NCBI GenBank assembly: GCA_046538105.1
Contig: JBKHJO010000010.1
Location: forward strand, 1-56,735
Reading direction: 5' to 3'
From: JAWLEV01 sp046538105
GTDB lineage: Bacteria; Chloroflexota; Anaerolineae; UBA1429
DNA length: 56,735 nt
The notes beneath the pieces are model-generated. The model was not told where the DNA came from, did not search any database, and saw only the letters and a program-made list of their open reading frames with translations. The translations under genes were made by a program, and so were the position numbers. How positions within the stretch are numbered: position 1 is the first letter of the stretch; each line of letters begins with the position of its first letter. Below are positions 48,344 through 56,735 of this stretch, piece after piece.

Positions 48344-49267
48344 ATGACAGAGAACAGACAACTCTCCATATCGGATTCTGCACATATTCGTTGTGACTCT
48401 GCAGAAACTCTATCTATCGCCCCCCAGCGTTGGAAACAGGCATGGCAGATACGCATGACACATCACGATCCCATCATCCACTTTGACCGTCCCTTTAACA
48501 CTTTGCCCGTGAGTGTCACAGGCAACGCTTGCGCGCTGGACTGCGCCCACTGTGGTGGGCACTATCTGCGCCACATGCATCCCATAGAGGAGGCCCAAGG
48601 GGATGGGGCCACGAGCTGCCTTATATCGGGAGGATGTGACAAAAAGGGGCGTGTGCCGGTGGTGCCCCATCTGGACAAAATCGCCGCCTTGGGCGAGGGG
48701 CGGCGGCTCAACTGGCACGTGGGCCTCATCGATGAGGAAGAGATGCGCGTTATCGCTCCCCACGTCGATGTGATATCCTTCGACATGGTGGGGGATGCCG
48801 CAACGGTACGGGAAGTCTATGGGCTCGACATGACGCTGGACGACTATGTGCGAACGTTTGACATGATGCGGCGCTATGCCCCCGTCGTTCCCCACATCAC
48901 CATCGGCCTGCGCTGCGGCAAGATCAGCGGCGAGCACACTGTATTGAGAGCCCTACGGGACAGAGCATTGGAGAAACTCATCTTTATCATTCTCATCCCC
49001 ACGGAGGATACAGACTATGCCCACTGCTCTCCCCCTTCTCTGCAGGATGTGGCCGACCTCCTTTTGGAGGCCCGCATGCTTATGCCCGATACGAATCTCT
49101 ATCTTGGCTGCATGCGTCCCCATGGCACCTATCGCCAGCGCGTCGATGAACTGGCTATCCACGCCGGCCTGAACGGCATCGTCAATCCCACCCATGCGGC
49201 GGAGGACACCGCCGTTGACAAGGACCTGCAGATCGTCTGGGGGAAGGAATGCTGCGCACTGGATTGA
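48344..49267 (+). CDS. Radical SAM protein, candidate lipoyl synthase subunit (LipS1-like)
   Basis: This 307-residue radical SAM enzyme has its cluster cysteines in 'GNACALDCAHCGGHYL' (Cys63, Cys67, Cys70). Next come 'SCLISGGCDKKGRVP', 'LNWHVGLIDEEEM' and 'VISFDMVGDA', which fit the SAM barrel. C-terminal 'IIPTEDTDYAHCSPP' and 'LGCMRPHG' carry further cysteines. It overlaps the next radical SAM gene and shares a transcript with gcvT/H/PA/PB. Two-protein lipoyl synthases (LipS1/LipS2) are known from Thermococcus and sulfur oxidisers. Here, assignment as one half of such an enzyme is inferred from pairing and context. An AGGGAG site precedes the ATG at 48344. Confidence 0.72.
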   Translation: MTENRQLSISDSAHIRCDSAETLSIAPQRWKQAWQIRMTHHDPIIHFDRPFNTLPVSVTGNACALDCAHCGGHYLRHMHPIEEAQGDGATSCLISGGCDKKGRVPVVPHLDKIAALGEGRRLNWHVGLIDEEEMRVIAPHVDVISFDMVGDAATVREVYGLDMTLDDYVRTFDMMRRYAPVVPHITIGLRCGKISGEHTVLRALRDRALEKLIFIILIPTEDTDYAHCSPPSLQDVADLLLEARMLMPDTNLYLGCMRPHGTYRQRVDELAIHAGLNGIVNPTHAAEDTAVDKDLQIVWGKECCALD

Positions 49268-50265
49268 CAAAGGAAACATACGGAATCCGAGAAGAGGAAA
49301 CATGGCTCTGGAAGGTGTCTTCGGGGACAGCGGACGTCCTCGGCCTGCGCAAGCTGCGCATGGACGTATCCCCCACCACGGCGTACCTGATGCTGGGCGA
49401 GCGGTGCCAGCGAAATTGCGCCTTTTGCGCCCAGGCACGCGGCAGCCGGGCAGGAGACAACGCCCTCTCGCGGGTGGCGTGGCCGCCCTTTCCTGCGCGA
49501 GACGTCCTCCAGAGTCTCAAGAGAGCCTATCGTGCAAATAAGATCGGGCGCGCCTGCTTTCAGGTGACGGTGAGCGAAGGATACCTTGAGCAGACCGCAC
49601 AGGCCATCAAGAGGGTACGCCAGACATGCAATATTCCGATCTGCACTTCCGTGGCTCCCCATAACATGGAGGACGTGACCTCACTCCTCCACGCCGGGGC
49701 CGAGCGGGTCACCATCGCCCTGGATGCAGCGTGCCCACGCGTATATCGGACAGCCAAGGGGGGCACATGGAAAAGAACCTTACACCTTATCGAGTCTTCC
49801 TCCTCCCACCACCCCGGGCACATCGGCACACATCTCATCGTGGGGCTGGGCGAGACCGAACGGGAGATGGTGGAGCGCATTCAGTATATGGTGGATCTCG
49901 GGGTGACTGTTGGACTCTTTGCTTTCACGCCCATAGAGGGAACGTCTTTGGAAAATCAAGAGCCGCCATCCCTTCCCCATTACCGCCGCGTGCAGGTCGC
50001 CCTCTGGTTGATATCCCAAAAGATGGCACGAGCCACCGACTTTTGCTATGAGAGCAAAGGGCGTTTGAAAGACTATGGTCCCGTGACAGCGGCGCTTCCC
50101 CGCCTGCTGACTCGCGGCGAGGCGTTTCGCACGGCAGGATGCCAGGATTGCAACCGCCCCTACTATAACGAACGCCCTGGCAGCATTCTTTACAATTATC
50201 CTCGCCCTATGACCAGCGAGGAGGTCGCAGGGGCACTGGATGATCTACACATGATCACAGAGTAA
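49249..50265 (+). CDS. Radical SAM protein, candidate lipoyl synthase subunit (LipS2-like)
   Basis: This 338-residue BioB/LipA-like radical SAM protein has cluster cysteines Cys53, Cys57 and Cys60 in 'GERCQRNCAFCAQARG'. 'GTHLIVGLGETEREMVERI' and 'VGLFAFTPIEGTSLE' follow the biotin/lipoyl synthase barrel pattern. A C-terminal pair Cys298-x2-Cys301 ('CQDCNRPYYNERPGS') could help bind an auxiliary cluster that donates sulfur. The gene overlaps the previous one by 19 bases and precedes gcvT by 27. Joint insertion of two sulfurs into octanoyl-GcvH is inferred. A biotin-synthase role is less likely because no bio genes are near. Confidence 0.72.
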   Translation: MLRTGLTKETYGIREEETWLWKVSSGTADVLGLRKLRMDVSPTTAYLMLGERCQRNCAFCAQARGSRAGDNALSRVAWPPFPARDVLQSLKRAYRANKIGRACFQVTVSEGYLEQTAQAIKRVRQTCNIPICTSVAPHNMEDVTSLLHAGAERVTIALDAACPRVYRTAKGGTWKRTLHLIESSSSHHPGHIGTHLIVGLGETEREMVERIQYMVDLGVTVGLFAFTPIEGTSLENQEPPSLPHYRRVQVALWLISQKMARATDFCYESKGRLKDYGPVTAALPRLLTRGEAFRTAGCQDCNRPYYNERPGSILYNYPRPMTSEEVAGALDDLHMITE

Positions 50266-50292
50266 ATAGTCATTAACAGAGAGCGTAAAAAA

Positions 50293-51390
50293 ATGGTCAA
50301 AAAGACGGAACTCTATGAGAGACACGTGGCTCTGGGAGCGCGCATGATAACCTTTGCGGGGTGGGCTCTGCCCGTGCAGTATTCCGCAGGCCCCAAAGCC
50401 GAACATCTCCATGTACGCGAGGCGGTGGGCCTCTTTGATATCGACCACATGGGGCAGATCGTCGTCACAGGCCCAGATGCTGTGCCATACTTGCAGAGGA
50501 TCTTGACCGCCGATGTCAACGGTTTCTCTGTGGGGCGTGCGAACTACTCGATGATGTGTTACCAGGACGGGGGTATCGTGGACGACGTCTTTGTCTACCA
50601 CATGCCCGATAGATACTTTATCACCGTCAATGCTGCCAACAATGCCAAGGACACATCGTGGATGAACTATCACCGCGACGATTTCGACGTAAAAATAGAG
50701 AACGTCTCCGAGGAGACGTATATGCTGGCCCTACAGGGGCCCCTCTCCCAATCTGCTCTCCAGGGCCTGTGTGCATATGACTTGGATGAATTGGCCTACC
50801 ATGAGGCCGTGGACACAAAAGTTGCCGGGGTAGCCACTCTCTTGGGCCGAACGGGATACACGGGAGAGGACGGATTCGAACTCTATTTCCCGGTGACCAG
50901 GGCCGCGCATATCTGGGACACCCTGATGGAGGACGGGAAAGAGTATGGTATCTTGCCCATCGGGCTCGCCGCTCGCGACTCCCTTCGCCTGGAACCCTGT
51001 ATGCCCCTTTATGGCCACGAGATATCTCCCACCATAACCCCCATCGAGGCTGACATGGCATGGACCGTCTCCCTGGACAAAGAGAACCTCATCGGCCGCC
51101 AGGCTCTGCTCAAGACACGCCTGGAGGGGCCCTCCCAAAAACTTGTGGCCTTTGAGATGACCCAAAAGGGCGTTCCTAGGCATGACTATGCGATATATGT
51201 GGACGACACCGCGTGCGGTCACGTGACCAGCGGCATCTATTCGCCCACTCTGGAAAAGTTCATTGGCATGGCCTACGTTTCCAGCGAATATTCAAGCGTG
51301 GGACAGGAAATCGGCATAGAAATCCGCGGCACCATCAAGTCTGCCGTCATCGTAAAGAAACCTTTCTATACACCCGCTTATCGAAGATAG
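50293..51390 (+). CDS. gcvT: Aminomethyltransferase (glycine cleavage T protein)
   Basis: This 365-residue tetrahydrofolate-dependent T protein releases ammonia and makes methylene-THF from the aminomethyl-lipoyl H protein. Motifs are 'LYERHVALGARMITFAGWALPVQY', 'LFDIDHMGQIVVTGPDA', 'YSMMCYQDGGIVDDVFVYH', 'RTGYTGEDGFELYFP' and 'AARDSLRLEPCMPLYGHEI'. The catalytic aspartate region is the 'GGIVDDVFVY' segment. The ribosome site is weak. First of the four glycine cleavage genes. Confidence 0.96.
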   Translation: MVKKTELYERHVALGARMITFAGWALPVQYSAGPKAEHLHVREAVGLFDIDHMGQIVVTGPDAVPYLQRILTADVNGFSVGRANYSMMCYQDGGIVDDVFVYHMPDRYFITVNAANNAKDTSWMNYHRDDFDVKIENVSEETYMLALQGPLSQSALQGLCAYDLDELAYHEAVDTKVAGVATLLGRTGYTGEDGFELYFPVTRAAHIWDTLMEDGKEYGILPIGLAARDSLRLEPCMPLYGHEISPTITPIEADMAWTVSLDKENLIGRQALLKTRLEGPSQKLVAFEMTQKGVPRHDYAIYVDDTACGHVTSGIYSPTLEKFIGMAYVSSEYSSVGQEIGIEIRGTIKSAVIVKKPFYTPAYRR

Positions 51391-51412
51391 TAACCATTGA
51401 AAGGAGTCGAAA

Positions 51413-51805
51413 ATGCCTGTAAAAGTTGACGAAACCTGTATGTATACGGAGAATCACGAGTGGGTCCGCGTGGAAGGGGATAAAGCCCGTACGGGCATCA
51501 CGGATTTTGCCCAGGATAGCCTGAGCGACATCGTCTACGTCGAGTTACCCAGTATCGGCGACAGATTCGAGCAGGGCCAAATATACAGCGTCGTAGAATC
51601 TGTAAAAGCAGCCTCGGACTGCTATCTCCCTTTAACAGGCGAGATTCTCTCTGTAAACGAGGAACTGGAGATCAACCCCGAATTGGTGAACGAGGATCCC
51701 TATGGAGAAGGCTGGTTCGTCACTTTTAAAATCGAGGATTCCGATCAGATCAACGATCTGATGGATCCCGACACATACAGGGAATATGCCGAAAAGGCTC
51801 AATAG
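51413..51805 (+). CDS. gcvH: Glycine cleavage H protein
   Basis: This 130-residue lipoyl carrier shuttles the aminomethyl group between P and T proteins. 'YTENHEWVRVEGDKARTGITDFAQ' and 'DIVYVELPSIGD' are standard. The lipoylated lysine is Lys65 in 'SVVESVKAASD'. AAGGAG precedes the ATG. The preceding radical SAM pair probably makes its lipoyl group. Confidence 0.97.
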   Translation: MPVKVDETCMYTENHEWVRVEGDKARTGITDFAQDSLSDIVYVELPSIGDRFEQGQIYSVVESVKAASDCYLPLTGEILSVNEELEINPELVNEDPYGEGWFVTFKIEDSDQINDLMDPDTYREYAEKAQ

Positions 51806-51819
51806 GAGGGAACATACTG

Positions 51820-53163
51820 ATGAACTATGTCCCCCATACTAGGGAACAAGTGGAAGAGATGCTCGAGAGGATTGGCGTGGAAAGTGTCGAGGCCCTCTTT
51901 GGGGCCGTACCTCCCGATTATCGCTTCCCTTTAGTCGAACTCCCCGAAGCGATCTCGGAAATCGAGATAAAAAAAGAATTACGGGAGGCAGCCGAGAGCA
52001 ATTCCGACTTGCAACATACCTCCTGCTTTCTGGGCGCAGGGGCCTACCATCACTATGTGCCCAGCGTGGTGGATCATGTGCTGAGTCGCTCCGAGTTCTA
52101 CACGGCCTATACCCCCTATCAACCGGAGGTCAGCCAGGGAACCTTACAATCCATCTTTGAATACCAGACCATGATCTGTGACCTGACGGCTATGAAAGTC
52201 AGCAACGCCTCCCACTATGACGGGGCCACAGCCATGGCAGAGTCGGTGATCATGGCCCGGAACGTCTTCCGAGGACGCCGTACCAAGGTCATCGTCTCAC
52301 CGACTATTCATCCCGAATATCTGGCCACCGTCAGAACCTATGTGCAGGGGATGGATATGGACATCGTCGCTCCCGAGAATCCGTGCGCCGACTTGGATAC
52401 ACTGATCGCCCAGGTCGATCAGGACACCGCCTGCCTTATCGTACAGAATCCCGATTTTTTGGGGCGGATCCACGACCTGAACGATGTGGCAGAGAAGGTG
52501 CATGCCCACGACGCCCTGTTCGTCGTGGCCTGCGATCCCATCTCCCTGGGGCTGCTCAAGCCACCTGGAGAGATGGACGCCGACATCGTCTTGGGAGAGG
52601 GGCAGCCCCTGGGCAACCCTCTCAACTATGGCGGACCTTATTTGGGGTTCTTTGCCTGCAAAGAGGAATTCGTACGTCGCATGGCAGGCCGCTTGGTGGG
52701 CCAGACGAGGGACATCGAGGGGAGACAGGGCTACGTCCTGACCCTGGCCACGAGAGAGCAACACATCCGACGCGAGCGCGCCACCTCAAATATCTGCACC
52801 AATCAGGGGCTCAATGCCCTGGCAGCCGCTGTCTATATGGCCGCCCTTGGAAAGCGTGGACTGACCCACGTAGCCGAACTCTGCTATCATAAAGCACACT
52901 ATGCCGCCAAGTCCATCGACGATCTGGAAAGATATAGCGTGAATTGCCAGATGCCCTTTTTCAAAGAATTCGTCGTGCGCTGTCCCCTGCCCGTAAAAGA
53001 GATCAACGGCAGGCTGTTGCAGGAATACGATATTCTGGGCGGATACGATCTGGGACAGGTATATCCGGAACTACAAGATCACATGCTGATGTGCGTGACG
53101 GAGATGAATTCCTCCCGGCAGATCGACGACTTGGTCTGGGCGCTGCAGGAGATAGGACGATAA
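51820..53163 (+). CDS. gcvPA: Glycine dehydrogenase (decarboxylating) subunit 1
   Basis: This 447-residue N-terminal half of the split P protein has 'YVPHTREQVEEMLERIGV', 'CFLGAGAYHHYVPSVVDH', 'YTPYQPEVSQGTLQSIFEYQTMI', 'NASHYDGATAMAE' and 'REQHIRRERATSNICTNQGL'. Together with subunit 2 it decarboxylates glycine with PLP and loads the H protein. The stop overlaps the gcvPB start by one base (TAATG). A split P protein is usual in clostridia, archaea, Thermus and related groups. Confidence 0.96.
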   Translation: MNYVPHTREQVEEMLERIGVESVEALFGAVPPDYRFPLVELPEAISEIEIKKELREAAESNSDLQHTSCFLGAGAYHHYVPSVVDHVLSRSEFYTAYTPYQPEVSQGTLQSIFEYQTMICDLTAMKVSNASHYDGATAMAESVIMARNVFRGRRTKVIVSPTIHPEYLATVRTYVQGMDMDIVAPENPCADLDTLIAQVDQDTACLIVQNPDFLGRIHDLNDVAEKVHAHDALFVVACDPISLGLLKPPGEMDADIVLGEGQPLGNPLNYGGPYLGFFACKEEFVRRMAGRLVGQTRDIEGRQGYVLTLATREQHIRRERATSNICTNQGLNALAAAVYMAALGKRGLTHVAELCYHKAHYAAKSIDDLERYSVNCQMPFFKEFVVRCPLPVKEINGRLLQEYDILGGYDLGQVYPELQDHMLMCVTEMNSSRQIDDLVWALQEIGR

Positions 53164-54650
53164 TGAAAGAAACGGAACCCATCATCTACGAACTGAGTGC
53201 GTCAGGGCGCTGTGGAGCGCATCTGCCCGAATTGGATGTGCCCCGCAGCGAGTTGCCCGCAAAAGAGCTATTGCGGGATGACCTCCCTCTCCCCCAAGTG
53301 AGCGAATCTGATCTCATGCGTCATTACGTACACCTCTCACAGATGAACTATGGCGTGGACGTGGGATTCTATCCCCTGGGGTCATGCACCATGAAATATA
53401 ACCCAAAGGTTAACGAGGATGTCGCGCGGTTGCCAGGCTTTCTCGAGACCCATCCCTACCAGCCCGAATATTCTGTTCAGGGTAATCTGCGTATAATGTA
53501 CGAATTACAGGGATTTCTCAAATCCCTTGCCGGCTTTCAGGCCATAAGCCTGCAACCGGCCGCGGGTGCCCACGGCGAACTGACAGGCATCTTGATGATA
53601 CGAAAGTACCATCAAGACCGGGGTGATACCGACCGCAAGATCATCCTCATCCCCGATTCAGCCCACGGCACGAATCCGGCATCCACCACCATGGCGGGCT
53701 TTGAGATAGTGGAATTGGAATCCGACGAGCGGGGCAACGTGGACGTGGACGACCTGGGCAAGCACCTGAACGACGAACTGGCGGGCATCATGCTCACCAA
53801 TCCTAATACGTTGGGGTTGTTCGATGAGAATGTCCTGGAGGTAAACCGCCTGGTACACGAGGCCGGAGGACTCGTGTATGGCGATGGCGCCAACTTTAAC
53901 GCTCTGATGGGCGTGACCAAACTCGCCGATCTGGGCTTTGACGTCATGCACTTTAATCTGCACAAGACCTTTTCCACACCCCACGGCGGTGGGGGCCCGG
54001 GCTCGGGTCCCGTGGGAGCGTCGGAGGTGTTGGCCGATTTCCTCCCCGGCCCAATAGTGCAGAGGGTGGAGGCAAAGGAGAACGCTACTGAATGCCCCGA
54101 GGATATCTATCGGCTGGAGATGCCCGCCAAATCCATCGGTCGCGTCAAGTCTTTCTACGGTCATTTTGGCGTCATGGTTAAGGCCTATACCTATATCCGT
54201 ATGCTGGGAGCAAAGGGGCTACTGGAAACGAGCAAGGCCGCTGTCCTCAACGCCAACTATTTACAGGCGATCCTCAAAGAGATTTACTCTCTCCCCTATG
54301 ACCGTATCTGTATGCACGAGTTCGTCCTGGAGGGGAGACTCGAGGAGGCCCCGGACATCCAGGCTCTCGAGATATCCAAGCGGCTCATCGACTATGGCAT
54401 CCATCCACCGACGAACTACTTCCCCCTCATCGTACCCGAGGCACTGATGATCGAACCAACAGAGACGGAAAGCAAGCGCATGCTGGACTACTTTGCGGAC
54501 ACCATGGAGCAAATCGCCGAGGAAGCAAAGGAGAAACCAGAACTGCTCCACGATGCTCCCGTCAACACCCCGGTGCGCCGTCTGGATGAGGTATGGGCGG
54601 CGCGCAACCTGGTACTCCGTTGGCAGGAAAAGGAAACCGAGGAGGAGTAA
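53163..54650 (+). CDS. gcvPB: Glycine dehydrogenase (decarboxylating) subunit 2
   Basis: This 495-residue PLP-binding half of the P protein has 'MNYGVDVGFYPLGSCTMKYNPK', 'AAGAHGELTGILMI', 'DSAHGTNPASTTMAGF' and the PLP lysine Lys268 in 'HFNLHKTFSTPHGGGGPG'. The ATG at 53163 overlaps the gcvPA stop; a longer in-frame extension to 52944 lies inside gcvPA and is rejected. rsmI follows 39 bases later. Confidence 0.96.
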   Translation: MKETEPIIYELSASGRCGAHLPELDVPRSELPAKELLRDDLPLPQVSESDLMRHYVHLSQMNYGVDVGFYPLGSCTMKYNPKVNEDVARLPGFLETHPYQPEYSVQGNLRIMYELQGFLKSLAGFQAISLQPAAGAHGELTGILMIRKYHQDRGDTDRKIILIPDSAHGTNPASTTMAGFEIVELESDERGNVDVDDLGKHLNDELAGIMLTNPNTLGLFDENVLEVNRLVHEAGGLVYGDGANFNALMGVTKLADLGFDVMHFNLHKTFSTPHGGGGPGSGPVGASEVLADFLPGPIVQRVEAKENATECPEDIYRLEMPAKSIGRVKSFYGHFGVMVKAYTYIRMLGAKGLLETSKAAVLNANYLQAILKEIYSLPYDRICMHEFVLEGRLEEAPDIQALEISKRLIDYGIHPPTNYFPLIVPEALMIEPTETESKRMLDYFADTMEQIAEEAKEKPELLHDAPVNTPVRRLDEVWAARNLVLRWQEKETEEE

Positions 54651-54689
54651 GAGAAACTCTCATTTAGCATATAGGGAGAACACAATACA

Positions 54690-55361
54690 ATGCTCTACCT
54701 GGTCGCCACACCCATCGGCAATCTGGACGATATCACGTTGCGCGCCCTGGAGATCCTCAAAGAGGTGGACATTATAGCCAGCGAGGATACGCGCAAAACC
54801 GGGCGCCTGCTCAAACATTTCCACATCGACAAACGCCAGATCCCTTTCCACGAACACAACAAGGAACGTGCCAGCGAGCAGATCATGGCCCTCCTTCAAG
54901 AGGGGAGATCGGTAGCCCTGGTGACCAGCGCCGGAACGCCCGGTATAGCAGACCCAGGCTTTACCCTGGTGCGCGCCGCCATTCGCGAGAATGTGGACGT
55001 TACCATGATCCCCGGACCGACCGCCTTTGTCGTGGCCCTGGTGCTCTCCAATCTCCCGCTACACAGTTTTACCTTCCGCGGCTTTACACCTCGCAAAAAG
55101 GTGGCCCGTAAAAAGTTCTACGAGGCGGATCGCAATTCTCCCTATACGCTCATCTATTACGAGAGCCCCTACCGCCTGATCCGTTCGCTGAAGGACGCCC
55201 TTGAGGTGTTCGGGAACAGGCAAGCGGCCCTGGCCCACGAACTCACCAAACTGCACGAATCGGTCATCAGAGGCACGCTGCCGGAAATCGTGGAACGGGT
55301 GAGCGGGGAGGAGGTTCGCGGCGAGTACGTGTTGCTCATCGCCGGCACCGAGGCCTCCTGA
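54690..55361 (+). CDS. rsmI: 16S rRNA (cytidine-1402-2'-O)-methyltransferase
   Basis: This 223-residue tetrapyrrole-methylase-fold enzyme has 'LYLVATPIGNLDDITLRAL', 'EDTRKTGRLLKHF', 'VALVTSAGTPGIADPG' and 'MIPGPTAFVVALVLS'. It methylates C1402 ribose in the ribosomal decoding centre using SAM. It is shorter than the E. coli enzyme, as in many bacteria that lack the C-terminal extension. It ends 10 bases before the convergent exonuclease gene. Confidence 0.95.
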   Translation: MLYLVATPIGNLDDITLRALEILKEVDIIASEDTRKTGRLLKHFHIDKRQIPFHEHNKERASEQIMALLQEGRSVALVTSAGTPGIADPGFTLVRAAIRENVDVTMIPGPTAFVVALVLSNLPLHSFTFRGFTPRKKVARKKFYEADRNSPYTLIYYESPYRLIRSLKDALEVFGNRQAALAHELTKLHESVIRGTLPEIVERVSGEEVRGEYVLLIAGTEAS

Positions 55362-55371
55362 TCCCACCCAT

Positions 55372-56172
55372 TCACTCGTCCAGATCGAACTCCGCCACTA
55401 CAAAGGTGTGATCCGAGGGCCGTTCGGCTCTCCTGGCTTCCTCGTCCACCCATACGTCCTCCAACATCTCCACCAGCGATTCCGTGGCCCAGATATGATC
55501 CACGCGCCATCCCAATCCCCGCTCCAGGGCATTTCGTGTGCGATAATCCCAATACGTGTACTGTACCTTTTCCGGATGCTGGTAGCGAAAAAGATCCACA
55601 AAGCCCCATTCACGCACGCGCTCCAGGGCCGCCCTCGCATCGGGATGAAAGTCCACGTGGTTCTTTAGTCGGTCAGGATCGTGAATATCGATCGGTTCGG
55701 GGGCCACGTTGAAATCACCCATCCAAAGGAGAGGTTCGTCCGGCGAATAGTTCTCCTCAAAGAGGTCGCGCAGACGGTCGAACCACTCCAGTTTATATTG
55801 AAACTCGTCGGCATCGGCGGAGCGCCCCTGGGGCACATAGGTATTGACGATGGGAATATCCTGTATCACTGCGCGAATCAGACGCGATTCATCCCGCTCT
55901 CCTTCGTCATCCCGATCAAAGCCATAGTGCACATCCTGGGGCACTTCTCTACTGATCATGGCCACCCCGGAGTGACTCTTTTGCCCCCGAAAGGCCACAT
56001 GATAGCCTGCCTCCTCGATAGCCTCCTGGGGAAAACCCGCATCCTGCGCCTTGGTCTCCTGCACGCAAACTACGTCCGCGACTTCCTTTTCCATCCAGTC
56101 CAGTATCTGCTCCAAACGTACCCGAATCGAATTGGCGTTAAAGGTCGCTACTTTGAATAGGTCTCCACTCAC
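55372..56172 (-). CDS. xthA: Exodeoxyribonuclease III
   Basis: This 266-residue AP endonuclease/3'-exonuclease of the EEP fold has 'KVATFNANSIRVRLEQILDWM', 'VCVQETKAQD' (metal Glu), 'SGVAMISR', 'NTYVPQGR', 'WMGDFNVAPEPIDIHDP' and 'SDHTFVVAEFD' (catalytic Asp-His). It acts in base excision repair. Length is typical. It follows the truncated kinase gene. Confidence 0.95.
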   Translation of the reverse strand: MSGDLFKVATFNANSIRVRLEQILDWMEKEVADVVCVQETKAQDAGFPQEAIEEAGYHVAFRGQKSHSGVAMISREVPQDVHYGFDRDDEGERDESRLIRAVIQDIPIVNTYVPQGRSADADEFQYKLEWFDRLRDLFEENYSPDEPLLWMGDFNVAPEPIDIHDPDRLKNHVDFHPDARAALERVREWGFVDLFRYQHPEKVQYTYWDYRTRNALERGLGWRVDHIWATESLVEMLEDVWVDEEARRAERPSDHTFVVAEFDLDE

Positions 56173-56252
56173 CGACTTATCTCCTTATCTCTCAAATCCT
56201 AACACCCCGAATTTCATCGAACGCTGAAAAATGACATATCACATTCATAAAC

Positions 56253-56708
56253 TCAGGACTTTTCCTCCGACGCGGCCAGATGCATGCTATGGATAGATGT
56301 CAGGCTCGTATTGCCCGAGACGATGCGATTTCCCGTGATCTCCTCAACATGGGGTACCCTTTGCAGTATCCAGGAGGCTTGCTGCGCGCTGCGCGTATCA
56401 AAATAGGTGATGGCCGGCCGCAGGGGCGAACCTGACGCATCCAGGGGCGTGACAGTGCCGATCATGTTGCTCAAACCTAGAGCCGCCACACAGTCAGCGG
56501 ACACACCCGCCCCATCCAACACAGAGTGCGTCCCTTTGGTAATGGCCTCGAACCAGCACTCAGGATCGATCTCCGCCCAGCCCGGGATCGGCGACTGCAC
56601 GGGGATGGCAACCTGCTCCAGGGCAACAAGTTCTCCCGTCATCCGGAATAGCCCCACCTTCACCGCCGTCCCACCCACATCGATTCCCAAAAGACAAGTG
56701 GTTGCCAA
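56253..56708 (-). pseudogene. Truncated FGGY sugar kinase (N-terminal fragment)
   Basis: The fragment reads like the start of a xylulokinase-type FGGY kinase: 'LLGIDVGGTAVKVGLFRMTGEL', 'PIPGWAEIDPECWFEAI', 'GLSNMIGTVTPLDASGSPLRPAITYFDTRS' and 'ITGNRIVSGNTSLTSI'. It stops after about 150 residues, where family members continue to about 500. The 80 bases before xthA hold no continuation in any frame, so the 3' two thirds are deleted. A TTG at 56708 with AGGAGG six bases upstream looks like the original start; an ATG at 56729 is an alternative. It is not expected to be an active kinase. Confidence 0.78.
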
Positions 56709-56735
56709 CCCAAACCTCCTGCTACCCATTTCTCA

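Noticed and set aside
49249..50265. Biotin synthase as function of the BioB-like radical SAM protein
   Set aside because: No other bio genes are near, the protein is paired with a second radical SAM gene, and it is followed by lipoyl-dependent genes.
52944..53162. N-terminal extension of gcvPB by 73 codons
   Set aside because: It overlaps the end of gcvPA in another frame; the TAATG junction at 53163 is the natural start.
1..56735. CRISPR arrays, insertion sequences, integrases and phage genes
   Set aside because: No regular repeat-spacer series, transposase motifs or phage structural genes were seen on either strand.

Overview
The window is a bacterial chromosome segment. GC content is fairly high (high fifties by eye) and genes are densely packed. 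It holds about 50 protein genes, one tRNA, one riboswitch and several decayed genes. I see no phage, insertion sequence, CRISPR array or rRNA. Several traits suggest an anaerobic or facultatively anaerobic heterotroph that uses plant-type or sulfated sugars: a tungsten aldehyde:ferredoxin oxidoreductase, a split glycine decarboxylase (PA/PB), an archaeal-type IMP cyclohydrolase, an archaeal-like nicotinate phosphoribosyltransferase, and a two-protein radical-SAM lipoyl synthase candidate. Sulfatases, a GH127 enzyme and a DUF5060 glycosidase support the sugar lifestyle. A Chloroflexota (Anaerolineae-like) origin is my best guess; it is inference from gene content, not proof.

Layout. 1-2,008 (minus): an M20 peptidase followed by a glycoside hydrolase cut by the window edge. 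2,099-9,932 (plus): a thiamine salvage operon led by a TPP riboswitch with a readable attenuator. It encodes tenA, a second TenA-like protein, thiE, thiM, thiL, thiW, a fused double EcfA ATPase, EcfT and thiD. It lacks thiC and thiG, so it should rebuild thiamine from imported thiazole and recycled pyrimidine. 10,018-14,657: two 3-hydroxyisobutyrate-dehydrogenase-type reductases, an amidohydrolase, an FAD oxidoreductase and tRNA-Arg(TCG). 14,697-15,240 is a shattered methyltransferase gene. 15,286-22,539: an atypical sulfatase, a DUF3795 protein, a flavodoxin, an aldo/keto reductase, a leaderless subtilisin preceded by a stand-alone propeptide-like protein, a THUMP RNA methyltransferase and a CBM9-like protein.

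22,838-28,282 (minus): an apparent operon of a LarC1-only nickel-insertion protein with a His-rich tail, a tungsten AOR, a class III CoA-transferase and a queuosine-tRNA mannosyltransferase homologue. 28,534-40,544: carbohydrate genes, namely tandem sugar isomerase/epimerase paralogues, GH127, a PfkB kinase, a GPH sugar symporter, a canonical sulfatase, a polyol dehydrogenase and an aldo/keto reductase. A four-cluster ferredoxin and an anchored propeller-like protein lie among them.

40,747-46,900: polA, argS, a UroD-family methyltransferase-like gene and purO. 46,979-48,148 (minus): nicotinate phosphoribosyltransferase, divergent from 48,344-55,361: two radical SAM proteins, gcvT, gcvH, gcvPA, gcvPB and rsmI. 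The radical SAM pair sits directly before the lipoyl-dependent glycine cleavage genes and is most simply read as a LipS1/LipS2 lipoyl synthase that matures GcvH. The window ends with exonuclease III and a truncated FGGY sugar kinase on the minus strand.
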